Assembly (NCBI GenBank): GCA_017940255.1
Contig: JAGAZB010000056.1
Location: 186,001 to 250,000 of the forward strand
DNA: 64,000 nucleotides
DNA from: Treponema sp.
GTDB lineage: Bacteria; Spirochaetota; Spirochaetia; Treponematales; Treponemataceae
Direction of reading: 5' to 3'
Shown here: positions 44,631-51,788 of the stretch, one piece after another
Position numbering within the stretch: the stretch's first letter is position 1
How the letters are laid out: each line of letters begins with the position of its first letter
Notes under the pieces: generated by a model
What the model saw: only the letters and a program-made list of their open reading frames with translations
Databases searched by the model: none
Told to the model about the DNA's origin: nothing
Position numbers and translations under genes: made by a program

Positions 44631-44657
44631 ATATCGGCAAATTTGAGGAAATATATA
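44631..44657 (-). promoter_or_regulatory. Sigma-28 (FliA)-like promoter of the chemotaxis gene
   Basis: Minus strand: TATA (44654-44657), 15 nt, GCCGATAT (44631-44638), against the FliA consensus TAAA-N15-GCCGATAA (3/4 and 7/8). A sigma-70-like TTGCCG-N17-TATTAT (44612-44640) overlaps it, so either or both may work. Confidence 0.55.
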
Positions 44658-44670
44658 AAAAATGAGAGAT

Positions 44671-44790
44671 GGCGAAGGTGGGTGTGGGCATTACGAGAAC
44701 TGCGCTGGCGAAGGTCATTGCGGACCTTACGCGCCAGGGCATTGCGCGACCTTCGCCCCGCAGTTTGCTACGCTGCGCTAGGCAAACTGC
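44671..44790. repeat. GC-rich cluster of nested inverted repeats after the ABC exporter
   Basis: GCGAAGGT occurs at 44672 and 44708 and inverted near 44750. GGCGAAGGTC (44707-44716) pairs with GACCTTCGCC (44748-44757), and AAGGTC-ATTGCG-GACCTT lies inside. GCAGTTTGC (44760-44768) pairs with GCAAACTGC (44782-44790) and spans the exporter stop codon. Base composition is far above the window mean. It may be an exporter terminator/REP-like element. Confidence 0.65.
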
Positions 44791-46541
44791 GCATGGCGCA
44801 AGGCGTAGTACTCGCCTTTTAATGCCATGAGTTCGTCTGGGGTGCCGCTTTCTACTATGCCGCCCCTGTCTATTACAAAAATGCGGTCTGCATTTTGAAT
44901 TGTAGAAAGGCGGTGGGCAATTACAAAGCTTGTACGTCCCTTAAGCATGCTGGCAATTCCCGCCTGAACCAAAAGCTCGGTCTTGGTATCGATGCTGGAA
45001 GTTGCTTCGTCCAGAATTAAAATGCGAGGGTTAGAAAGCATTGTTCGGGCAAAAGCAACCAGCTGGCGCTGTCCGTTAGAAAGCTCTCCACCGCGGGCAG
45101 TAAGCTTGGTATCGTAACCTTCCGGCAGATTGCGGATAAAGTCGTCGGCATGAACTGCGCGGCTGGCGGCCAGCATTTCTTCTTCGGTAGCATCAAGTTT
45201 TCCGTACATAATATTTTCGCGGATAGTTCCACTAAAAATATAGTTGTCCTGAGTCATTATACCCATCTGCGTGCGGAGCGAGTCCAGCTGAACATCACGA
45301 ATATCTTTTCCATCAATTAAAAGTGAACCATCATTTACATCGTAAAAACGGCTTACAAGATTTACAACGGTAGATTTTCCAGCCCCTGTAGGGCCAACCA
45401 AAGCAATGGTTTCACCGGCCTTTACATCAAAAGAAACATTCTGCAAAACGGTCTTTTTATCATCATAACCAAAGGTAACGTTCTTAAAAGAAACCGCACC
45501 CGAAATTGCAGGCATAGTTTCTGCATCAGCCTTACTTGTTACCTGAGCCTGAGTGTCGATAATTTCAAAAATACGTTCTGCACCACTGGCTGCATTTACA
45601 AACTGATTATAAAAGTTGCTCAAGTTCATAATTGGCTGCCAGAACATGCTTACGTAAGAGCCAAAGGCAATATAAGTTCCGATTGAAACACTATCAACAC
45701 CAAGAATCTTAATTCCGGCAAGGTAGAGTCCCGCAGTTCCAACGCTCCAGCAAAGGTCTATCCATGAACCAAAGCCATCGCACCAGCGAACTGCCCGCAG
45801 GAATTCCTTTCGGTCGTCCCAAACCAGCTCCTGAAAGGTTTTGTCGGTTTCAGTTTCGGCACGGAAACTCTGAATAATTTTAATTCCGCTTAAATCTTCA
45901 TTAATAAAAGCATTCATGTTGGAAGACTTCTGCCTTTTTGCGCGCCAGTGTTTTTCAGCCATAATAGAAATCAGGAAAATTCCTGCAATCATAAATGGAA
46001 GACTGCACAAAGCCGCAAGAGCAAGCCGCCAGTTTTTTACAAACATGATTACCAGAACCGCAGTAACAGTTACCATGTTTGGAATAAGAGTTGTAACGGC
46101 ATTTTCTATAATATCTTTAAGCGAGTTTGTGTCTCCAATAATTCGCGCAAGAATTTTTCCGGAAGGTCGGCTGTCAAAAAAAGCCAGATCCAGACTCTGA
46201 ATATGATCGTAAAGCTCCTGTCGCAGATTCTGAATTACCTTGTTACTGGTTTTTGCCATCACAATCATACGGATTTTTATGGCAATTACAGTGAGGAGAT
46301 TTAAAACTGCCCCGATAATTACAATTCGGATTAAGCCCGGAATATCACCCGGCAAAATGTAGCGGTCGATTGCGCGCTCCTGCAAAAGCGGATTTATCAA
46401 ATCTACCACAGTACCAAAAGCCATAAGTGCAAAAACTGCAATTATGCGCCCCTTAAATTTCAAGAGATATGAAAAAAGACGAGGCATTGTGGAAAATTTC
46501 GATTTTTTTTCTGTTTTTTCGTCTTGTTTATAACTGTTCAT
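44778..46541 (-). CDS. ABC exporter half-transporter, subunit with consensus ATPase site
   Basis: 587-residue fusion of a six-helix membrane domain (about 25-320) and an ATP-binding domain. It has Walker A GPTGAGKST, a Q-loop in GIMTQDNYIFSGTI, signature LSNGQ (Gly to Asn), Walker B ILILDEATS with catalytic Glu, and switch His in IAHRLS. It pairs with the upstream gene product. The partner has Asp in place of the catalytic Glu but a perfect LSGGQ, so each nucleotide site is complete or degenerate as in BmrCD and TM287/288. It probably exports drugs, lipids or peptides. It starts after GAGG. Its stop codon lies inside a hairpin of a GC-rich repeat cluster. Confidence 0.93.
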   Translation of the reverse strand: MNSYKQDEKTEKKSKFSTMPRLFSYLLKFKGRIIAVFALMAFGTVVDLINPLLQERAIDRYILPGDIPGLIRIVIIGAVLNLLTVIAIKIRMIVMAKTSNKVIQNLRQELYDHIQSLDLAFFDSRPSGKILARIIGDTNSLKDIIENAVTTLIPNMVTVTAVLVIMFVKNWRLALAALCSLPFMIAGIFLISIMAEKHWRAKRQKSSNMNAFINEDLSGIKIIQSFRAETETDKTFQELVWDDRKEFLRAVRWCDGFGSWIDLCWSVGTAGLYLAGIKILGVDSVSIGTYIAFGSYVSMFWQPIMNLSNFYNQFVNAASGAERIFEIIDTQAQVTSKADAETMPAISGAVSFKNVTFGYDDKKTVLQNVSFDVKAGETIALVGPTGAGKSTVVNLVSRFYDVNDGSLLIDGKDIRDVQLDSLRTQMGIMTQDNYIFSGTIRENIMYGKLDATEEEMLAASRAVHADDFIRNLPEGYDTKLTARGGELSNGQRQLVAFARTMLSNPRILILDEATSSIDTKTELLVQAGIASMLKGRTSFVIAHRLSTIQNADRIFVIDRGGIVESGTPDELMALKGEYYALRHAQFA

Positions 46542-46557
46542 TTTATCCTCTCTAAAG

Positions 46558-46607
46558 ATTGTCTGAAAGATTCTCGGGTCAAGCCAGACAATGACACCCC
46601 GGGTGTC
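46558..46607. repeat. Palindromic repeat (family 2) between the exporter genes
   Basis: ATTGTCTG (46558-46565) and CAGACAAT (46585-46592) enclose TTCTCGGGTCAAGCC, sharing GGTCAAGCC and ACAATGACA with the copy at 42227-42249. GACACCC-C-GGGTGTC (46593-46607) follows at once as a second hairpin. Confidence 0.75.
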
Positions 46608-46622
46608 CGACCGCCAACGGCC

Positions 46623-48455
46623 TTACACATACTGGCTGTCGTAGGTTTCTTTGTACAATCCGCCTTTAGCCAGCAGTTCTTCATGGGTGCCGCATTCTAC
46701 CAAGCGGCCGCCCTCCAAAACAATAATCTTATCTGCCTTGCGCACTGCAGAAATTCTGTGAGCAATGATGATTTTTGTCATGCCGGAAAGTTCAGAAAGC
46801 ACACCCTGAATTTCCTGCTCGGTTTCTGTGTCCAAAGCCGAAGTAGAATCATCAAGAACCAGAATTGGTGTTTTACGGGCAAGTGCGCGGGCAATCGTAA
46901 TGCGCTGTTTCTGACCACCACTCAAGCCTACACCACGCTCACCAATTACGGTCATTTCGCGCTCTTTCATTTTGTCCACGAACTCTGAACTGTGCGAAGC
47001 TTCCAAAGCAGAGCGCACTTCGGCAGTTGTCATACTTTCCTTTGCACCCAGGCGAATGTTTCCATCAATTGTATCGCTAAAAAGAAAGATGTCCTGCATT
47101 ACGCAGGCAACCGCCTTTCGCAGAGTTGGCAGCGGCAGTTCGCGAATATCAACACCATCCAGCTTAATAGAACCGCTTGTAACATCGTACATACGCTTAA
47201 GCAGGTTGATGATTGTTGTCTTTCCCGAACCTGTAGACCCCATAATTCCGAGGGTCTGTCCCGCTTTAATTTCGAACGAAACATCATCCAGAATTTTACG
47301 AGGAGCTTGGCCAGAAGAAGCCTTAGCTGCTGCTTCATTGCCGCGTTCGTCTCCGGCACCACCGGCACAATAGGTTACATGCTCAAATGTAATATCACCA
47401 TTAAGGTCAAAAGGTGAAAGTAGGGCCGAAGTAAAATCTGGGTCGCCCTGTGCAGCTCCCGCAATTTCTGATTCATCAACAATCTGAGGCATCTGTTCAT
47501 AAATCTTATCCAGACGTTTTACAGAGGCCTTAGCCTGAGAGAAACCGTTTGCAAGCCATCCTAACATTTCCATTGGCCATACAATACCGCCGGCATACTG
47601 CAAAAAGGCCATAAGTTCACCAATAGTAATTTTTTCACCGGCTGCCAGTGGGTTTCCCTTTATTACAAAATATCCGCCTACAAGCAGGGTGATTACTGTA
47701 AGGCTTCGGGTAATAATCTGAATAATAGGATTGAAGCGCACAAAAACGCGGCTTAAATCTATATTCAGCTCGTAATACTTCTGGTTATGCTTATGAAACT
47801 TGTTGATTTCAAAACCTTCGCGAGCAAAAGCCTTTACTGTACGCACGCCGGCAAGATTTTCGGCCGCAGTGTTATTCATCTCTGAATTTTCCTGAGCAAC
47901 TGCGCCAAAAAGAGAGTCCAGCTTGCGTTCCATTAAGAAGGCCACAACTGCAGAAGCAATCATGCCAAGAGTTGGGATTATGGCAAGCCATACATTCATA
48001 TTGAACATAAAGTAGAGTACGCTTACAACGCGCACAAATACTTCTGCCATTAAAATTCCCATAAAGGCAGCAATATTCCAGATGCTGTCTACGTCGTCTT
48101 TTACGCGGCTCATCAGTTCGCCGGAATTTATGCCGTCAAAAAAGTTTGCAGAAAGGCTCTGTATTTTCTGAAAAAGGTTTATTCTGATTTCTGAAGCAAT
48201 TTTACTTCCTGCCCAGTCACACAAAAATTCCTTGGTATACTGAAAAATACAGCGTCCTACTCCAATACCAAGAATTCCAAGCAGGAGCGGTGTGAGTAAA
48301 TCCATTTTATGCGCCACAAGCACATCATCTGTAATGTGCTGTACAATTTTTGGCGCTACCATATCTAACATTGTTCCTGCTACCATAGCTACAGTTGCTA
48401 TAAGATAGAGAAACCAGTACTTCCCAAAGTACTTGGGTAAATTCAATTTATTCAT
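46623..48455 (-). CDS. ABC exporter half-transporter, subunit with degenerate ATPase site
   Basis: 610-residue partner of the downstream exporter gene. A membrane domain with six helices (about 10-310) is followed by an ATP-binding domain: Walker A GSTGSGKTT, Q-loop in VMQDIFLFS, perfect LSGGQ, Walker B ILVLDDSTSALD with Asp in place of the catalytic Glu, and switch His in IAHRIS. This is the noncatalytic half of a heterodimeric type IV exporter. A hydrophilic insertion (AGGAGDERGNEAAAKASSGQ) lies early in the ATP-binding domain. It is transcribed first, from a promoter overlapped by a MarR-like palindrome. The substrate is unknown; multidrug efflux is the usual guess. Confidence 0.93.
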   Translation of the reverse strand: MNKLNLPKYFGKYWFLYLIATVAMVAGTMLDMVAPKIVQHITDDVLVAHKMDLLTPLLLGILGIGVGRCIFQYTKEFLCDWAGSKIASEIRINLFQKIQSLSANFFDGINSGELMSRVKDDVDSIWNIAAFMGILMAEVFVRVVSVLYFMFNMNVWLAIIPTLGMIASAVVAFLMERKLDSLFGAVAQENSEMNNTAAENLAGVRTVKAFAREGFEINKFHKHNQKYYELNIDLSRVFVRFNPIIQIITRSLTVITLLVGGYFVIKGNPLAAGEKITIGELMAFLQYAGGIVWPMEMLGWLANGFSQAKASVKRLDKIYEQMPQIVDESEIAGAAQGDPDFTSALLSPFDLNGDITFEHVTYCAGGAGDERGNEAAAKASSGQAPRKILDDVSFEIKAGQTLGIMGSTGSGKTTIINLLKRMYDVTSGSIKLDGVDIRELPLPTLRKAVACVMQDIFLFSDTIDGNIRLGAKESMTTAEVRSALEASHSSEFVDKMKEREMTVIGERGVGLSGGQKQRITIARALARKTPILVLDDSTSALDTETEQEIQGVLSELSGMTKIIIAHRISAVRKADKIIVLEGGRLVECGTHEELLAKGGLYKETYDSQYV

Positions 48456-48541
48456 AAATCTTTATTTTTGGCTGAAAAAAATCGGCGGTGCGAGGAAGGT
48501 GCCGAAACCAAAGCTGCGAGGATTGAGAATGTGATAATTGC

Positions 48542-48558
48542 ATTCTAATTATTAGAAT
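48542..48558. promoter_or_regulatory. Palindromic operator over the exporter -10 box
   Basis: ATTCTAAT-T-ATTAGAAT, a perfect 17-nt palindrome whose one arm is the -10 box. Size, AT-richness and position suit a MarR-family repressor; none is encoded nearby. Confidence 0.7.
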
Positions 48559-48570
48559 TTTATTCGTCAA
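48542..48570 (-). promoter_or_regulatory. Promoter of the ABC exporter genes
   Basis: Minus strand: TTGACG (48565-48570), 17-nt spacer and TAGAAT (48542-48547), about 85 nt before the first exporter ATG. Confidence 0.75.
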
Positions 48571-48592
48571 GGGGAAAAGAAGGCAAAACTAC

Positions 48593-49621
48593 TTACAGTC
48601 TTTCTGCAATATCGTAGATAAGGCGCTCTGTTTTTTCCCAGCCTAAACAAGGGTCAGTAATCGATTTTCCGTATACACCTTCCCCAATTTTCTGTGCTCC
48701 GTCTTCAATATAACTTTCAATCATAAAGCCCTTTACAATTTTAGAGACACGTTCATTATGACGGCATGAATTAAGAACATCCATTACAATGCGTGGCTGT
48801 TCAAAAGGATTCTTTTTGGAATTAGAATGGTTTGTATCAATAATAACAGCAGGATTTTTAAGATTTCGCTCATCGTAGGCATCACAAAGGCGGATTAAAT
48901 CTTCGTAATGATAGTTCTGCTGATTGTTACCGTGCTTGTTTGTAGAACCACGCAAAATTGCATGACAGTGTTCATTACCTTCTGAGTGAACTTCCCAGCC
49001 GCGGTAGATAAAAGTGTGAGGGTGCTGAGCGGCAAGAATTGCGTTCATCATAACGGCATAGTCGCCACTGGTAGGATTTTTCATTCCGACAGGAACTTCA
49101 ATTCCGCTGGCAGTAAGGCGGTGCTGCTGGTCTTCTACAGAGCGGGCACCTACCGCAACATAGCCCAATAAATCATCCAGATACTGATAATTTTCCGGAT
49201 AAAGCATTTCATCTGCAAAAACAAAGCCGGTCTGCTCTACAGCCTTCATATGAAGATGACGACAAGCTACAATTCCTTTGTACAAATCTGGCTTTGCATT
49301 AGGATCCGGCTGATGTAACATTCCCTTGTAGCCTTCACCAGTTGTTCGCGGCTTATTTGTGTAAATGCGAGGAACCATCAAAATCTTGTCTTTTACTTTT
49401 TCCTGCACAGGAACCAGACGGCTCATATAATCTAAAACTGCATCTTCGCGGTCTGCAGAACATGGCCCGATAATCAAAAGCAGTTTGTCTGAACGACCTT
49501 CAAACACGGCTTTTACTTCAGCACGTTTTTCTTCAACAATTTTTCCAATCTTACCATTAACAGGATATTCTTCCTTTACTTCTGCTGGCACTGCCAGTCT
49601 TCTTTCAAATTCCATATTCAT
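48593..49621 (-). CDS. 3-deoxy-7-phosphoheptulonate synthase, class I (AroG/F/H type)
   Basis: 342-residue enzyme of the first shikimate step, joining phosphoenolpyruvate and erythrose-4-phosphate. The class I motifs are clear: LLLIIGPCSADRED, VPRIYTNKPRTTGEGYKG, GARSVEDQQHR, GMKNPTSGD, ILRGSTNKHG and DTNHSNSKK. Length matches E. coli AroG/F/H. It follows pheA by 35 nt under the same Phe-attenuated leader, so Phe control by transcription is likely. Whether the enzyme also has allosteric inhibition, and by which amino acid, I cannot tell. AGGAG lies 8 nt before the ATG. Confidence 0.95.
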   Translation of the reverse strand: MNMEFERRLAVPAEVKEEYPVNGKIGKIVEEKRAEVKAVFEGRSDKLLLIIGPCSADREDAVLDYMSRLVPVQEKVKDKILMVPRIYTNKPRTTGEGYKGMLHQPDPNAKPDLYKGIVACRHLHMKAVEQTGFVFADEMLYPENYQYLDDLLGYVAVGARSVEDQQHRLTASGIEVPVGMKNPTSGDYAVMMNAILAAQHPHTFIYRGWEVHSEGNEHCHAILRGSTNKHGNNQQNYHYEDLIRLCDAYDERNLKNPAVIIDTNHSNSKKNPFEQPRIVMDVLNSCRHNERVSKIVKGFMIESYIEDGAQKIGEGVYGKSITDPCLGWEKTERLIYDIAERL

Positions 49622-49656
49622 ATTTTTATCTCCTAAATATTGCTAAAACTATATTG

Positions 49657-50460
49657 TTAAAATCTTCCCAAAACCTTTAATTTGCTGCAGCGGTATTCCA
49701 TCTCTGAAATCATCTGATGAAAGGCCGGACTGCCATACTCGCCTTCGGCTTCAATGTAAAAGTAGTAAGTCCAGGCAAGCCCCTTTAGCGGGCGGCTATG
49801 AATTACACTCATGTTGTAACCAAATTCACCAAGTTTATTCAAAACCTTTACCAGGGCGCCGGCTTCATTTTTGACGGCAAACATTAAAATAAAGGTAGAT
49901 TTTTCTTCATCAGTTAGCGAACCTTCTTTTTTTGAAAGCACCGCAAAGCGGGTTGAATTATCCTGCTTACCGTTTATTCCACGCTCAAGCACTTCAAGCC
50001 CGTAAAGGGTAGCAGTTTCTTCACTGGCAATAGCGGCCGTTGTAACATCACCAAGTTCTGCCACTTTTTTTGCGGCTCTTGCAGTATTTACAGCCTCTTC
50101 TGTCTGAAAACCATGCTCCTGAATAAAATCTGCACATTGCTCCAAGGCCTGGGGATGACTCAACACCTTACGAACGTTCGTTAGTTTACTTCCAGGAACG
50201 CCCAGAAGATTCTGAATTACATTCAGGGTATAAACTGCATTTACAAAAAGGCTTCCCTGAAACATTAAATCTGTTACCTGACCCACTTCGCCAGCATAGG
50301 AATTTTCAATCGGAAGTACAGCATAGTCGCAAATCCCATTTTCTACAGCTTCATAAGCAGAGCGGAAATCTCCATAAGGCACAAGCTCCTGGTCTGGAAA
50401 AACACGCCGCGCCGCAATATTAGCAAATGCTCCTTCTATCCCGCTGTATGCAATTTTCAT
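49657..50460 (-). CDS. pheA: Prephenate dehydratase (monofunctional PheA)
   Basis: 267 residues from the ATG at 50460, which follows AGGAG by 8 nt; an in-frame ATG at 50490 lacks a good ribosome site. It converts prephenate to phenylpyruvate. The catalytic domain has YSGIEGAFA, LPIENSYAGEV, LSHPQALEQC and the TRF triplet (Thr170-Arg171-Phe172). A C-terminal ACT domain (about 187-267) carries GALV (201-204) and HSRP (221-224, usually ESRP), the Phe-sensing positions, so feedback inhibition is expected. There is no chorismate-mutase domain. It is the first structural gene of the attenuated operon. Confidence 0.95.
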   Translation of the reverse strand: MKIAYSGIEGAFANIAARRVFPDQELVPYGDFRSAYEAVENGICDYAVLPIENSYAGEVGQVTDLMFQGSLFVNAVYTLNVIQNLLGVPGSKLTNVRKVLSHPQALEQCADFIQEHGFQTEEAVNTARAAKKVAELGDVTTAAIASEETATLYGLEVLERGINGKQDNSTRFAVLSKKEGSLTDEEKSTFILMFAVKNEAGALVKVLNKLGEFGYNMSVIHSRPLKGLAWTYYFYIEAEGEYGSPAFHQMISEMEYRCSKLKVLGRF

Positions 50461-50527
50461 ATGCACATCTCCTAAATAAAGGCCGGCCATGGGCCACCTG
50501 TAGCAGCCCCAGCAACCTTAAGCACAT

Positions 50528-50566
50528 AAAAAAAAGCGGCTCTACCCGAAAAGATAGAACCGCTTT
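50528..50566 (-). terminator. Attenuator terminator before pheA
   Basis: Minus-strand RNA GCGGUUCUAUC / GGUAGAGCCGC forms 11 pairs (two G.U, U-rich loop), extended by AAA/UUU and followed by U8. It lies 25 nt after the Phe-leader stop codon and 68 nt before pheA. Its 5' arm (AAGCGGUU, 50558-50565) can instead pair with AAACGCUU (50611-50618) in the leader, 7 of 8 bases, which would prevent termination. Confidence 0.88.
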
Positions 50567-50591
50567 CTTTTATAAGCTGATTTTTCACATT

Positions 50592-50684
50592 CTAATCTTT
50601 TCGCACAAATAAGCGTTTAGCAAAAAAGCTAAAGGCAAAAAATGAGAAGAAATTAAATGCAAAAAATGTGATTACAAATTTCAT
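50592..50684 (-). CDS. pheL: Phenylalanine-rich leader peptide of the pheA operon
   Basis: 30 codons, ATG at 50684 and TAG at 50592-50594. Twelve residues are Phe, most in the pattern FFAFNFFSFFAFSFF (residues 7-21). A TTGACC-N17-TATTAT promoter ends 8 nt upstream, so the mRNA probably begins at or within two bases of the ATG and has no Shine-Dalgarno. The Phe codons overlap an internal hairpin, UUUAGC-UUUUUU-GCUAAA (50616-50633), and a terminator follows 25 nt after the stop. This is the layout of E. coli pheL/pheA attenuation. When charged tRNA-Phe is scarce the ribosome stalls on the Phe codons, the antiterminator forms and pheA-aroG is read. Too short for ordinary gene finders. Confidence 0.9.
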   Translation of the reverse strand: MKFVITFFAFNFFSFFAFSFFAKRLFVRKD

Positions 50685-50692
50685 TAAAACTG

Positions 50693-50721
50693 ATAATACC
50701 GTTTCTAAAAATGATGGTCAA
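50693..50721 (-). promoter_or_regulatory. Promoter of the Phe leader and pheA operon
   Basis: Minus strand: TTGACC (50716-50721), 17-nt spacer and TATTAT (50693-50698), with 8 nt to the leader ATG. Confidence 0.8.
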
Positions 50722-50814
50722 TATGTTCCTGTCAATAGAAACATAAATATTTTGTTATCAATTTTTGTAGTTTTTCGCAAACTCCGGCAAATATATATGT
50801 AAGGAGGAATTATT

Positions 50815-51672
50815 ATGAAAAAAGACAATGAACAATCAACTGTATTTGAAAATATAGAACCTACAGTTCTTGAAAAGATTCAGAACCTAAGGCTTATGGA
50901 TGACGAGCTTATGACTCTTGTTTTTAGCGGAGACACTCAGGCAACAGAGTTCCTTCTAAAAATCCTTCTGAATCGTGAAGATTTAAAAGTAAAACAATCT
51001 ATGACTCAATTACAGAAACACAATCTGTTTGGCAGATCTGTTACGCTCGATATTGTAGCGGAAGATGTTTATCGTCAGGAATATAATATCGAAATACAAC
51101 GTGCCGGTTCTGGAGCCGGAGCACGCAGAATCCGCTATCATCAGGCAATGTTAGATAGTCACACACTTCGAAAGGGAAAAAAGTTTGATGAGTTACCAAA
51201 CCTTTACATCATTTTTATTCTGGAACATGATTTATTTAATGCTGCAGAGGCAATTTATCCTGTGAGAAAATACATTGACGTCCATGATTCAGACGGTAAT
51301 TATTTGAAGTTTGATGACGGTTGTAATATAATGTATGTGAATGGGGATTACCGTGGCGATGACCCGCTTGGAAAACTGATGCACGATTTTTCCACATCGA
51401 ATGCAGATGAAATGTATTACAATCAGCTTGCAGAGCGGGTAAAGTTTTTCAAACAGAAAGAAAAGGGAGTTCATATGGCAAGTAAAATAGTTGAAGAATA
51501 CGGCGATGAACGAGCCGCTGAAGCTCTAAAAATAGGCATTGAGCAGGGAAAACAGGACAAAGCTATTGAAGATGCTAGAAATTTTCTAAAAATGAAAGTT
51601 TGCACTTTAGAACAAATTGCCCAAGCAATAGGGCTCCCACTGGAAAAAGTGCAGGAACTTGCAAAGGAATAA
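50815..51672 (+). CDS. Rpn-family PD-(D/E)XK nuclease / putative transposase-like protein
   Basis: 285 residues. The N-terminal part matches the Rpn/PDDEXK_2 family: LMDDELMTLVFSG, then the nuclease residues Asp79 (VTLDIVAED) and Glu93-x-Gln95 (YNIEIQRA), followed by RRIRYHQAMLDSHTLRKGKKF. E. coli Rpn proteins promote RecA-independent recombination and are DNA endonucleases. The C-terminal tail is helical and charged (EEYGDERAAEALKIGIEQGK), ending in LEQIAQAIGLPLEKVQEL, a small HTH-like segment. The ribosome site AAGGAGG is the best in the window. Bacteroidetes, Firmicutes and treponemes often carry many copies. It stands alone with its own terminator. I see no flanking inverted repeats. Confidence 0.88.
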   Translation: MKKDNEQSTVFENIEPTVLEKIQNLRLMDDELMTLVFSGDTQATEFLLKILLNREDLKVKQSMTQLQKHNLFGRSVTLDIVAEDVYRQEYNIEIQRAGSGAGARRIRYHQAMLDSHTLRKGKKFDELPNLYIIFILEHDLFNAAEAIYPVRKYIDVHDSDGNYLKFDDGCNIMYVNGDYRGDDPLGKLMHDFSTSNADEMYYNQLAERVKFFKQKEKGVHMASKIVEEYGDERAAEALKIGIEQGKQDKAIEDARNFLKMKVCTLEQIAQAIGLPLEKVQELAKE

Positions 51673-51687
51673 TACTGATACGCTTAT

Positions 51688-51745
51688 AAAAAAGCCTCGG
51701 GAAGCTGAAATTCACTTGATGTGAATGAGCTGCCCGAGGCTTTTT
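51688..51745. terminator. Bidirectional terminator between the Rpn gene and the lipoprotein pair
   Basis: GCCTCGGG (51694-51701) and CCCGAGGC (51733-51740), with inner arms AGCT and ATTCAC/GTGAAT. T5 follows on the plus strand and T6 on the minus strand. It serves the two convergent units. Confidence 0.88.
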
Positions 51746-51749
51746 GTTT

Positions 51750-51769
51750 AACGGCAGCTAGCTGCCGTT
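51750..51769. repeat. Perfect 20-bp palindrome
   Basis: AACGGCAGCTAGCTGCCGTT, with no spacer, between the terminator and the lipoprotein stop. It may form a cruciform or serve as a protein site; purpose unknown. Confidence 0.7.
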
Positions 51770-51788
51770 AGGAGATGCTAGAATAAGA

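Noticed and set aside
50815..51672. Rpn gene as part of a mobile element with terminal repeats
   Set aside because: I found no matching inverted repeats or target duplication around it. The flanking palindromes are terminator-like or unrelated.
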